A stretch of DNA of 64,000 nt, from contig OENT01000716.1 in assembly GCA_900239685.1 (NCBI GenBank), forward strand, positions 7,365 through 71,364, written 5' to 3'. This document shows positions 12,400-23,494 of the stretch, in pieces (position 1 is the first letter of the stretch; each line of letters begins with the position of its first letter). Origin of the DNA: Rotaria macrura (taxonomy: Eukaryota; Rotifera; Eurotatoria; Philodinida; Philodinidae). The translations under genes were made by a program, and so were the position numbers. Below the pieces are notes generated by a model. It was not told the DNA's origin. It made no database searches and was given only the letters and a program-made list of their open reading frames with translations.

Positions 12400-13394
12400 T
12401 AGTTTTGTTTTGTTTTACTTGCTAATATTATTATGTAAATAGTAAATTTGTGATACCTTGAAATTTGTGAATAGTACTACCTAAAGAGAAAATCATTGTG
12501 TTTTGTATGCTGCTCCACGAGACTTCATTGAGTTTCCAATTTTATCTGCAATCCATCGCAGAATAGAAAAACCATTTAACTTATGTAGTATACATTAGGT
12601 TAGCATGCCAGTATATGTTGGATGGATCACTGCAGAGTTGTTCCTACAAGAAACTAACCAAACTTACATTGTAAACTCTATCTGTTCCAACTAATGAGTG
12701 GGATCCATACCCATCGTAACATTCATGAAACTGCAAGGAATGCGTCTCAGATGGGTGACTATGCGAATGAGAGTATGGATAATTGCAAACATGATATCCG
12801 AGTCCCAAAGTCGCTCAATACATACTAGGGCTAGCAGCCCTATGCACCCATCCCTATAGGCCAATATTCTTTATCACCATAATGCAGAAATTTTGTTTTG
12901 ATTTTATTAAGAATTTTAATTATAAATGCTGCTAGGCTAAGCCTAGAAATATAAAAATTAACTCATCCACTGGATTTATCTACCAATATCTGTAACAAAA
13001 TATTTTGCTACATTATTTCGGATATGTACATGAAATTATCAACTCAACTCAAAACTAAAAGATCCCATAAAGCCCCTCTAGAACCTACATTTTAGTTTCC
13101 TGTGTATTCGTTAAGACTTTGCTACTAACTGAAATTTTCTATTAGACGAAAATAAATTAGCAACAAAGTTGATGCTCATAGTTAGCCATTAGCAACTGTT
13201 TTCGATATCAATTTTATAATAAATAGTGATGCTAACGCTGAGCTTTTATCAATTATCTGATGAAACGAAAATGTCCATGCATCTCATAAAAATAAATCCC
13301 ATCCTTTTATGTATTCCTACGCCAAGCAGTTTCATATATGAATTCTTTTCTATTGTGAAAGCTAATGTGTTGATCATCAGAATATTTTCGAAAC
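12400..13394. other. Intergenic, no gene seen
   Basis: AT-rich sequence without a recognisable gene, tRNA or clear repeat. Confidence 0.35.
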
Positions 13395-13665
13395 TAGGGG
13401 TGTTGGATTAGCATTAGTATTTAAAAAATGCTAATACTTTTGCATTAGAGTTTAAAAAAATAATTTAATATTTTGGTGTTACTATTGAATTATAATTACC
13501 ACTAAACGAGCACCATTCAATACATTTTTCGTGCGAATTAGTATTAAATAGTGATATTTTTAATGTTAATAGTATTCAAACTAATAAGAAAATCTTAAAT
13601 TATTTTTTTAACAATAACACAATAGCATTAATTCATAAAATTATAATGCTAAGTTGACATCCTTT
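13395..13665. mobile_element. Putative old hAT-like MITE
   Basis: The left end reads taggggtgttggattagcat and then runs through very AT-rich sequence with repeated gctaata and attagt pieces. The right end, read on the opposite strand, is aaaggatgtcaacttagcat, giving imperfect inverted ends that share the pattern agg.tgt...ttagcatta. hAT elements often begin TAGGGGTG or CAGGGGTG. The flanks do not give a clean 8-bp duplication, so this would be an old, decayed insertion. Confidence 0.35.
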
Positions 13666-14498
13666 GACGATATGCCAATATTGGTTTGAACAATTTGCAA
13701 CGAAATCTACAAAATACAAGTTTTGATAGTGTATCTTATTACTTAAAGTGTCTCGCAATAATAAACTGTGTTATCAGTATAATCTATTGTCGGATGTATG
13801 GACTCTCTAGAATGTTTTCCGGCAGATGCTTGAGCTTTGATGAACTTAGGACGACTTCATGTCAAAACTTCAAGATTTTGAATTTTATGGACAGGTATCA
13901 CTGATTCGATTTCAAGTGGAATACATATGTATATTCTTTACTGAAGAAAGAACTGATCATATGCTGAGCACTAGCTTCTAATCAAGTATTTTCATTTTCG
14001 GTCGTAATAAAAATGTCTTGAAACGTATTTATCTATACAGCAATATGAATGGAGTCGATAAAACTGATTGTATGCCGTTGTAATTCCCACGCTATATCTT
14101 GTTCTAAAAGAAGAGAGTTTCATGATTACAAAAAAAAGTCTCAATCTTTGATTTGAATTGATAGTGAATGTCCCAGTGTACATTAAAAATAATGATAAAT
14201 AATTATTATCTTTTTATAATGAAACAACTATGTACAGTTGATAGTTTTGTCTCTTTTTAACAAATGATATCACACCCCAAGTGTATATATTTGACTAGAA
14301 CTATGCAACTATTGATCAAACTTAGAAAGTTTTAGTGTATACCGAATTTCGACCAAAAAACCGATTAGATTCGAAGACAACCTGTCATAATTATAGGTGC
14401 TGTAAACTTTTCCCATGCCTATAATACGCTCGATTTTTCTCATGCATCTATAGTTTTCTGTCAAGAGAGAAAAATGTTCAAGCTCTGAAGGAAAATGA
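13666..14498. other. Intergenic, no gene seen
   Basis: AT-rich spacer up to the target duplication of the 4.1-kb transposon. The short ORFs lack domain signatures. Confidence 0.35.
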
Positions 14499-14522
14499 GC
14501 TGAAAGCAAGGGGGAAACATGA

Positions 14523-14607
14523 TACTTCATACTTTACGTACTTTAAGATACTTTGAGATACTTTACCGTACGTTAAGATACTTTACGGTACTTTAATATA
14601 TTTTTAA
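14523..14607 (+). repeat. Left subterminal 10-bp tandem repeats
   Basis: About eight degenerate units of the form tactttaaga, tactttacgg or tactttacg lie immediately inside the left terminal inverted repeat. The same unit in the same orientation lies inside the right end at 18494-18627. Subterminal repeats in hAT-type elements can be transposase binding sites; that role here is inference. Confidence 0.75.
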
Positions 14608-15280
14608 ATACGCTTATGCAATTCGATTGACAGCGATCCATTTTCTTTTACTTTTGCATACTGTTCAGTTAATCTTTTTATTGACATCCAAATGTTACGA
14701 ACTCAATCGAAGCTCTGTAATCAGCAGGTATAATAAAGAGTGCTCTAATTAAGGTACTGATGGAACCTTCGAGCAGTAGGAAAATCTGTATCCTAATTTT
14801 TAACAATATATTTTCTTTTAGTGATAACTATCCATAGAAAAGAATTTCTTATCCAATAACCGTGTGTTTCTATCAGAGAAAAACTACGATACGACGGCTA
14901 ACCTTACGATACCAGTTATGAACTAACGGATAATGAAATAACTTGGTATTTCAGTTTCTCAATAAGAAAATAGCACTATGTGAGGAAATAAAGAATTTTG
15001 AGGAAGTTTGAACAAAAGTAATCGAGACTAAGGAATCACAATCTGTAATCGGTTTCTCAAAATTCCTCTAGCCGATTTCTCCTTAATGGAAAGCTACTTT
15101 GATGAAATACCGAGCTTTTATAAAGTTTTACGAAAAATAACTAGCGTCGAGTAGCCGGTATACCTAATGAATTCCTTAAGAAAAATTTCACGAGAAGTCC
15201 AAGGAAACGATACCTGGATCACAATTAATTTTTGATTTTTTTTCTACATTCAAAGTAGGAATGCACTAATTCCTAGAGTA

Positions 15281-15521
15281 NNNNNNNNNNNNNNNNNNNN
15301 NNNNNNNNNNNNNNNNNNNNNNNNNNNNNNNNNNNNNNNNNNNNNNNNNNNNNNNNNNNNNNNNNNNNNNNNNNNNNNNNNNNNNNNNNNNNNNNNNNNN
15401 NNNNNNNNNNNNNNNNNNNNNNNNNNNNNNNNNNNNNNNNNNNNNNNNNNNNNNNNNNNNNNNNNNNNNNNNNNNNNNNNNNNNNNNNNNNNNNNNNNNN
15501 NNNNNNNNNNNNNNNNNNNNN
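15281..15521. other. Assembly gap (241 N)
   Basis: A run of N inside the transposon, just upstream of the Tc1/mariner transposase. It probably hides the left inverted repeat of that nested element. Any open frame drawn through it is meaningless. Confidence 0.95.
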
Positions 15522-15591
15522 AACTTGTAGACCATTAGTGAAGCTTTAAGATAAAATATAATACGTTATATCATCGTTTTATTTTGTAGAT

Positions 15592-16640
15592 ATGACACGT
15601 TCAGAGCGAGAACACCTACAAAAGCAGATTGTACAACACTACATAAATGTAGCAAATAAACAGAAAAAGATAACTGTAAACCATTTTTTACAAGCGAAAA
15701 TTCCTCGTCAAACGATATACAATATTATTAGGAAGTATGAGGAGTGCAATCATGTTGGAGATAAACCAAGATCTGGTCGTCCAAAGAAGCTATCAAGTGG
15801 ACAATTAACACGACTGAAACGACTAGTGAATCACAAGAGTGGTATTTCTTTACGTCGAATAGCTCAAAAATTTAAAGTCAGTTTTAAAACAATTGACAAC
15901 CAATTGAAAGCCATGGGCATACGATACCACAAAAAACGACGAGCACCAAAATATACTGAAAAACAACTTCAAGAAATTCCAACTCGTGCTCGTCGTCTTT
16001 ATCGTGACTTATTAAAACATGATTATGAATTGTTGATTGACGATGAAAAATATTTTCTATTACATAATGAATCTGACCTGCCAACCGTGGTTCCTATTCA
16101 TCGGATACACATACTACAGATCCAGGTGTTAAATTTAAAAGAACGAAGAAGTTTGAACCAAAATTATTAGTTTGGATTGCTGTGTCTGAGAATGGCATTT
16201 CGAAACCATTCTTCTCAAAACAAAAGCAGGCTATTACTCAAACAACATATTTAAACAAATGTATTAAGACACGTTTAATGCCATTTATTGATAGCTATCA
16301 TAACAAGGGAAAAGTCTTATTCTGGCCCGATTTCGCTTCAAGTCATTATGGTCATGATGTCACGCACTATTTGAATGATAAAAAGGTAAAATTTGTACCA
16401 AATGAATACAATCCTCAAAACTGTCCTCAAGCACGTCCAATAGAAACTTTGTGGGCAATTATCGATGACATGGTATACGACAAAGGTTGGGAGGCAACAA
16501 CCATTGATCGATTGAAAAGGAGAATTACTGCAAAATTAAAAGAAATTGATCTAAAACTTGTACAAACTATGTTTTCAGGTATGCGAAAGCAACTTCGAAA
16601 AATTGCTGATAAAGGACCTTATGAAGCTTGTTCTTTTTGA
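15592..16640 (+). pseudogene. Tc1/mariner transposase (DD37E type), frameshifted
   Basis: The N-terminal half (15592 to about 16080) has paired helix-turn-helix DNA-binding regions with the linker motif GDKPRSGRPKKL between them, followed by the first catalytic aspartate in LLIDDEKYF. The C-terminal half continues in another frame from about 16080 to 16640. It carries the second aspartate in LFWPDFASSHYG and the glutamate in CPQARPIETLWAI. I count 37 residues between that aspartate and glutamate, so the signature is DD37E. The single reading-frame break is near 16078-16100, between the first and second catalytic aspartates, so the copy is probably inactive. The right end of the element may be near 16755 (gtaccaagactttttacacg), before a TA; the left end falls in the N gap. 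Confidence 0.85.
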
Positions 16641-17269
16641 TTGTTGGAACTGTAGCACTTGTACTTTTCTTAGCTATAACGAAAAGGAAATAAAAATAAC
16701 ATGTTGAAATAAAAGACTAAAAACATTTTTGTACCAAGACTTTTTACACGTAGGTTATTTTTGCAAGCATGGATAAACCAATACCGACCATTTCGGTGAA
16801 TTTCTAAGACGCGGTTTAGATGTTTCCTGTATTGAGATAACTCGAGCTCCTAGCGATTCTTCATACAAATTATGTTCAGTTTTGAGTGCTCTTTCTAAGT
16901 CTATTCTGAAATTTTGTCAAATACAGAGCATAGGTCTAAAAATTGGCTGCCCTTGACAGAAGTTGGTAGAAAAAAAATATGAAGCTTGTGAATTTTTAGA
17001 ATCTTTTACTATCTTATTTGAAAAAACTCTTCAATTTATTGAAGTACAATATCGGTGAATATTGATGAATCAATTTATCACTATTCTTCGAATAGTTCTT
17101 AACTAGTGCTAAAAACCGAGCCGGACTAACTCCGCTTTAGAAAATCAAAGGAGCTACAAATTTGTCTTCTGTGAATTTAGATGATGGTCTTTCGAATGCA
17201 CATAAAAAATGCGAATTTTAAATATTGAGCAGTGCCTAGGGATTTTGGTCCACTTAATAACTGTCTCTT

Positions 17270-17600
17270 GAGAAACTGACTACAGATATGGATTCCTGGA
17301 CCTCAATTACTTTGGGTAAAGTTTCATTAAAAATGATTATTTCATCGAGCTACCTTTTTCTATCGAACAATTTGCTGGTGAGATTTTGAGAAACGGAATA
17401 CAGATTCTGATTTCCTCGATCCCAGATAACCTTTTTTGATCAAACTTTATCAAAAATTATTATCTCCTCAAAATACCTTTCGTTATCGAGAATTTGTAGT
17501 ACAGAAGTTTGAGAAACCGATTACAGACTCCAATTCATCGATTCTGATTACCTTTGGCCAAAGTTTATGAAAAATCATTTTCTGCTCGAAAAACCCTTTC
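17270..17600 (+). repeat. Three tandem ~120-bp degenerate units
   Basis: Units begin near 17270, 17389 and 17510. Each starts tgagaaac.ga.tacag and then carries pieces like attcctcgat, taccttt, aaagttt and aaaaat.att. A related sequence in reverse orientation (caatctgtaatcggtttctc) lies at about 15035-15075, in the left arm of the same transposon. Confidence 0.65.
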
Positions 17601-18493
17601 CGTGCAGGAAAGGTGGGGTGACCGGTCCTTAGTTTCATAATAAGAAAACGCTGACTTTCCTGACCTTGGTGAAAGTATTATTTAAGTTTTTCGCTCTGTC
17701 AGAATTAATACAGGTTTTTACCCAAAACCCCTATTTTGCCGGAAACTTAGAGGATTACTGGAAGCCCTCCTCAAAAAGACTGAATTTTCGCCAAAAATTC
17801 TTAAATATCGAAAACATTTTTCAAAAAAATCTTTTTCGTTTTTTCTCAGTTTGCACTTTCAAAAACGCGCATCCCAAATTTCTGAGTCCAACTCCATACG
17901 ATGTATTAACATTTTTTTTGTTTGGAAGAGCATGCGAAGATGCAGGACACTGTAGAGCCCCTTTTTTCAAAAACCGTTCTTTATAACTATATAACAAGGG
18001 ATCTCTATTTAACCCCCCACCTTTTTTTCGGGTTTTTTGAAGTCATTGAACTCGTGATTCCTGTTTTCCGCTGAAAAAGTAAGAACTTAAAAAGAAGGAC
18101 TCTGTACTGCCCTCCATGTTCACATGCTTTTTCTAAAAAAAAGGTTAAAGATATATCATGAAACTGGACCGAGAAATTTGGCTTGCCGAATTTGCTATTT
18201 TTGACCCTTGTCAGGTCCGTATCTCAGCCAAACATCATGACGGAAGGCTGAAAATTTAACAATAATCTTTTCATTCGAAGCCTAACATATCCTGTAAGTT
18301 TCATGCAATTCGAACGTTCCTAGGCCAAGATCGATTTTTTAGGAGGGGGGGGGGAGGTTAACAATGGTAACTCAAAGTTTCAATTCTGTCAAAATGTTAA
18401 GAAATCTTTAGTATAACATTACAAAACGGTGTACGCTTTATATAACAGACTATAGTGCCATATCGGACAGTGCGAGGAGTATAACATCTAATA

Positions 18494-18627
18494 GATACTT
18501 TACCATACTTCACCGTACTTTAACGTACTTTAAGATACTTTAACGTACTTTAAGATACTTTAACGTACTTTGAGGTACTTTAAGATACGTTAATATACTT
18601 TAACGTACTTTACTGTACTTTAAACTA
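18494..18627 (+). repeat. Right subterminal 10-bp tandem repeats
   Basis: About twelve near-perfect 10-bp units (tactttaacg alternating with tactttaaga) lie immediately inside the right terminal inverted repeat. They are in the same orientation as the left array, not inverted. Confidence 0.8.
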
Positions 18628-18659
18628 CAAAATTATCATGTTTCCCCCTTGGCTGAAAG

Positions 18660-19547
18660 GCACCTTAAACGTTAAAAACAATTTTGCGTTAAAGTGTGTA
18701 GGTAGCTGTCGGTCTAGAAAACATCCACAGATAGATTATGAAAAAACAATGAATTCGTGACGATCTTTACTCTTTGATCGTATTTTTCTATTATGTATCG
18801 AATAAACACAGGAAAAAACAGCGCACCTTTCTAACTAAATAGCCTCTCACTACAAGAGAATCGCTATGTTTTACTCCCTTGATTGATTTTTTTATCAAGT
18901 GTAAGGTGAATTAACCCTTTTTCTGATGGAAACAACAGAGTGCAAACCAAGATTGAATTTTGATTGTTCATCTAAATTTAAGTAAAATCGTTCTTATCTA
19001 GATGCATGTGAAGACGGTCTGGTTTGGTAGGAGTGATTGATTTACGCTGAAAAAGAATTATTAAATCCAGTGATGAATTCTTAAAAATTTTAATTTACTT
19101 TGAATTTTTAACTTTTGCATCAGAACATTTTGAACATTTTCTTCACCTAAAAATATATTAACGAGAAAATGCCTCACCTAGCTTTTATCTTCCATAACAC
19201 ACACAGGTCATCAACACACCCAAACTCACACTCCAACAACCATAACCTACTGTTATCCTAGAAAAAAGTTAATGTTAGTGTTAATTCACTTTAAATGAAA
19301 TATTCTACCTTATGCAAGAGTGAACTATAAGATGCATTGGCATGTGCTGATGATGATGACTGAGTTTTACGTAGTTTAATTTTATAAAAATCTGTCGTCG
19401 AACAAGATTTACAAATAAATCATGGTATCTTCATTATGAACAGTTTTAAATACTTTCATTTGTTCATCATTTGTTGAGCCGATTGGTATTGATTCATTAA
19501 TTATTGTTTAAAGCAATGACTATACCAAGAAAGTGATCTCTCTGGTA
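18660..19547. other. Intergenic, no gene seen
   Basis: AT-rich spacer. A CA-rich stretch lies at about 19195-19255. No coding signature found. Confidence 0.35.
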
Positions 19548-19740
19548 GTATTTTGTGGAACTTACATACATTTTCGAAGAAAATTGAGAGTGAAAGTTTT
19601 AAGGCGAATTTTTTGCGGCTCCTCCTCTCCATTATAGCCACCCCCCCCCCTCATTACAGACACTCGAAGCGCTCAGAATATTTTATGAAGGGTTTATGTG
19701 AGTTCCACAATTCAACCCCGAAGGGGCTGCGCTAACAAAT
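19548..19740 (+). repeat. Dispersed repeat arm with terminal hairpin (left arm of an inverted pair)
   Basis: It begins tttgtggaactt and contains cattttcgaagaaaattgag, a long C tract, then tgagttccaca and a hairpin (accccgaaggggct) followed by gcgctaac. The same sequence in reverse orientation is at 21385-21555, so the two arms enclose about 1.65 kb. The hairpin plus gcgctaac also ends the repeats at 25263-25890 and 57852-58229 and lies in the piece at 63175-63275. This is therefore a dispersed family. Confidence 0.65.
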
Positions 19741-21384
19741 TTTTCTTATTAATTTACTTTAAGAGTTGTTATACGATGTTGATATTTATTGTGTTTTTTA
19801 AGTTAATTATCATCAACTCAGTAGTTTTAACAAGATGAAAAATTTTTATTTGAATAATGTAATTGTGTAGGATCACCATCAATGGAGGACGTTTAGACAA
19901 AATGCGTTTTTCATTTACTTGACTCTTGAGGACATTCAGTAGTAAAATGTTGTGGATGGAAAGAAGAAAACTCCACCGAACCATATACCCACACCCTTCA
20001 ATGAAATTTCTCACTCATGGGCCCTGGTATGGTTTATCGTGCGTTCCTTTTTTCCCTTTGTTTTGCTATGCACGTGTCACTTATTAACGTTTTTTTGCAT
20101 TATTTTCTTCGTGTATTTTTTAGATTACCTTTTTTTAATAGGTTCTTTTTCTCGTTCTCTTAAATTTTTCTTTCTCACCGTTTCTATAATGTTGGTATTT
20201 ACCAGGTAATCTTTATCTTTTTCATCATGTGTTAATATAACGGATCATTCTAAAAAAGAGTGGATATAAAATTGTAGTTTCTTTCTGAAGAAATTCTTGG
20301 CGATAACTATTGTAAGTAATCTGTGACTATTTATAATAGTATTATATAAATCTTAGCAAATTCTTTACAGTGCAATAATTTTCACTTATGATACAATAGT
20401 TTTTTCATTAAACTCTTCAATTTCATTCATGGGGAAAATTTTCAATTGCATACTTGAATCGGAAAATCCCTACCGTTCAGACTTATTTGAAGTATATTGA
20501 AATAATTTTTCTGTTTTTCGTACAGATATTTTGTTTATCTTTAGGGATGAGGTGAATAGTAATTTACAAAACTACCAAGCACTCATTTTTATGCATCAGT
20601 GCCCTTTTTTAGTTAAAGAAGAATGAAAAAAAGAATCATGTTTTTTGTTTTTCTTAATAGCACCGTGGTAGAGCACAATGTAATGGGAAACTTATAAAAA
20701 CTATTCTTCTCATTATTTTGTGTTTCAGATAAAAGTTGTCTCGAAGTATTTATATTTTTATTGAATATTTTATAAACAATTTGATACGCATAAGTCCAAA
20801 TATAAGACAACAAGTAAGTTTTTATTTTTCATATTTAGACCAATAAATTTTTATTTGTATTACTCATGATTGTCTATGTTTGGTAATCGTTCTCTCGAAT
20901 AAATGAAACGCACTATCTTTCTATTCTTTCATGTGCATAAGTAAGGAGATTAACAAATTTCGAGTATATTGAGATACTCTTTATAAGACTCACTTTTTTC
21001 GAATGATTATTAATTCATCAATCGAAACATTTATGAAAACGAATATTTCACAAAAGTTGTACTTCACAAAATTCGAAGACACGCTGAGTACTCATATTTT
21101 GCGACAATATAATATTCAAAATATCAAAGGAATATATTAGTAAGTGGAGCGAAGTAAAATGCGAAGGGCGCGACTTTAGGTAATGTGCAGAAACGCATCG
21201 ATAATCAGGATTTGGTAAATGAGACAAGATCATCGAAATAGGAAAATTTTCTTTGTTACATGCTGTAACAAAAATCATATAATGGTATTCCATTAGTTTT
21301 TTGGATACCTAATCCGTTGAAGGTCTTTTTATTGCTGCAAATTACTTTTTCATTCTATTCAAAAGTTTTCCTACCTTAACAAAA
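19741..21384. other. Interior between inverted repeat arms, no gene recognised
   Basis: Very AT-rich with scattered short ORFs on both strands. None has a domain signature. It could be the body of a non-autonomous element or DNA between two independent insertions. Confidence 0.3.
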
Positions 21385-21555
21385 GCTTGTTAGCGTAGCC
21401 CCGTTGGGGCTAAAATGTGGAACTCAGATATTTATAGCTTCATAATACTAATGAAAAATACAGAAAATGTAATATCACGACCTTGTTCGCTTCGTCTTTC
21501 TCTCTTAAACTTCCACTCACTTTTTCTTCGAAAAAATATTTGAGTTCCACAAATG
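21385..21555 (-). repeat. Dispersed repeat arm with terminal hairpin (right arm, inverted)
   Basis: Reverse-orientation counterpart of 19548-19740. It starts with gttagcgtagccccgttggggct (hairpin stem agcccc/ggggct) and ends agttccacaaa. The 21388-21490 part also matches 63175-63275 in the same orientation, including agcttcata and gtaatatcacga. Confidence 0.65.
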
Positions 21556-22573
21556 TAACATACATTGCAGAGGTATCGTCCATGAAATAAAGTAGTAAGC
21601 ATTACACTTATTTGAAATCATCAAAGGCAGGCTATATGAGCTGTTTATTTTATGCTCACTGCTATAGCAACAATACAATTTTTAACGAAGCGATTGATCT
21701 GCCAGATGAATACTAAATATCTGATCTGTTTTTTCAAACAACAATTATACATAGATGAATGTATCAGGAGAAAAATTAAGGATACTTGGGAAAAGGCATG
21801 ATGAGATGATAAACAATTTTACTACACCAAGATACGAGAAGAAAAGAAAAGAAGGTACGATATTTATATATCGTGCCGAAGTTATTGACAGCTGTCACAA
21901 AAACAGAAAATAACTAATTCATTGATGATATTATGGCGAAAATGGGGTAGTAGTACAATTCATCGTATGACACTTCGTCGCTTTCTGTTCATTGCGACCG
22001 ATTCGTCGCATGTTTAGAGGAAAGATTATGTGAATTGAATTAAGTGATTTTGCTAAATATATTATTTATTTAATCAGTTTAGTAGAAATTCTCTTTTAGT
22101 CTTTGGATTCTTTCTTGATAATACTTTTTTTCAAACTATAGTACATATGTCCAGTGCTGGTCCGAACTATCGAAATTTTCGGGAGTTATTAGTGAAATTT
22201 TTTGAAATAAGTAGGGCATATATTGACTAAGTCTTCTTCAACGACGAAGTGTGTTTGTAAATGGACAAGGGAATTTTCATACAGTAGATACAAAAACGAT
22301 TTTTGAAGTTTTGATTAAGTAAAAACATTTGCTTAAATATTGTCGGTTGTAACCACCTCCACCATCCACCATCGTATCAACCGTGGAGATGGTGATTTAA
22401 AGTTCATTGAAAATAATATTCTACACAGTTAAATTCCAGATAAAGTCAAGATTTTTAAAACTCGTTTTCTTCATATGATAATTACTTTTTAATTTAAATA
22501 TTTCACTTTTGAAAAGTATTCAAAGAATATCTGAGTGCTATAAAATTTAACAAGATTAATTTGTAACGCTATC
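21556..22573. other. Intergenic, no gene seen
   Basis: AT-rich spacer before the solo LTR. Nothing recognisable. Confidence 0.35.
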
Positions 22574-22578
22574 GTAGC

Positions 22579-22955
22579 TGTGACGTTCTATGCGAAGAAC
22601 ATCCAGTTTCCATCCAGGACTATAATGCTCCCACTTAAGTGCATTGTATAAATGGTGTTTAACCTTCCCTCTTCATTTCTTCTCAATAATGAATCGTCCT
22701 TACTTCATTGTCCTCAATTGTTCTTACTTTGTATCCTTATTTCTGTTCATACTTTCTTTCATTATCTTATTGTTCTTATTTCACTGTCCTTCCCTTGACT
22801 TCGTATTCTTTCTTTTCATGCTTTATTCTTCTTTGTTACGGGTGCGTATTTAAGCACATGGTTTTTTATGTAAACGATACGATTGTATGATATGAAGGAA
22901 TGAATAAAGTGTAATTCCATCAGCACTAGTCTCCCTTCTATCAGAAATCGTCACA
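22579..22955 (+). mobile_element. Solo LTR of an LTR retrotransposon
   Basis: The 377-bp unit starts TGTGACG and ends CGTCACA (the TG..CA rule with a 7-bp inverted end). A perfect 5-bp direct repeat, gtagc, flanks it at 22574-22578 and 22956-22960. It contains a TATA-like tataaatgg near 22645 and a polyadenylation signal aataaag near 22905, in the order expected for an LTR. The middle is a pyrimidine-rich degenerate repeat of roughly 13 bp (tccttatttcattg). No internal retroelement genes adjoin, so recombination between two LTRs probably removed the body. Confidence 0.75.
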
Positions 22956-22960
22956 GTAGC

Positions 22961-23494
22961 ATGCACAAATGGAGTTGGGACTTGGTCCCCAAACTCACCG
23001 CCTGGCTCCACTGCTGGCAGCATCAAAAATCAAAGTTCTGGTTAGAAAATTTCCAAAGCCACTTTTCCCACTTATTGAGCAGCTTTGCAAATCACTGAAA
23101 ATTTTTCCACAAAGTACTGAACGCATCATGATCATCAAGAAAGAATAGTTTCCGCCTTCCTTTCTTTTTGGTTTTATTGCGTTCGAGATTTCTCCAGAGG
23201 TCGTCTATTTTAAGAAGTTGAGTTTAGTCGCATTTGATAGGAGACTATTTGTAAGTTGAAACAAGAACTTTTTAAGCGATTTTCTCAGAACTAAACTGCT
23301 GTGTCTTCATAGCACATCTTTTATTATATTCATCGCGTGGATTTAATTATATCATAGTAGAATATAGATTTATGTGATTAATTTAACAGTATATTGAACT
23401 AAATCATTTAATTCAATTAATATATTTTTCTCCTATATGCGACGGATTGATCACAATGAAGTTCTCAGTCACCAAAAATGTATAGTTCTACTGA
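22961..23494. other. Intergenic, no gene seen
   Basis: AT-rich spacer between the solo LTR and the dispersed repeat that hosts the first MITE. Confidence 0.3.

Larger units (their letters stand above)
14507..18651. mobile_element. 4.1-kb DNA transposon, hAT-like ends, with nested Tc1/mariner element
   Basis: The ends are a perfect 17-bp inverted repeat: caagggggaaacatgat at 14507-14523 and its exact reverse complement at 18635-18651. They are flanked by a perfect 8-bp direct repeat, gctgaaag, at 14499-14506 and 18652-18659. An 8-bp target duplication with a C(A)AGGGG-type end points to the hAT superfamily; P and Merlin elements also make 8-bp duplications. No hAT transposase is visible, so the copy looks non-autonomous. 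Inside are 10-bp subterminal repeats at both ends, three ~120-bp tandem units (17270-17600) with an inverted relative near 15035-15075, and a separate Tc1/mariner transposase. An assembly gap falls at 15281-15521. Confidence 0.8.

Noticed and set aside
15266-15535. Open frame across the N gap
   Set aside because: It consists almost wholly of unknown bases and has no coding content.
17666-17986. 106-codon frame inside the 4.1-kb element as its transposase
   Set aside because: No DDE motif, no DNA-binding domain, and too short; likely a chance frame in repeat DNA.
14523-18627. 10-bp tactttaacg arrays as a CRISPR array
   Set aside because: Units are contiguous without spacers, and lie just inside transposon ends in a eukaryotic genome.
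22644-22890. Hydrophobic short frames as a membrane protein
   Set aside because: They are translations of the pyrimidine-rich repeat inside the solo LTR.
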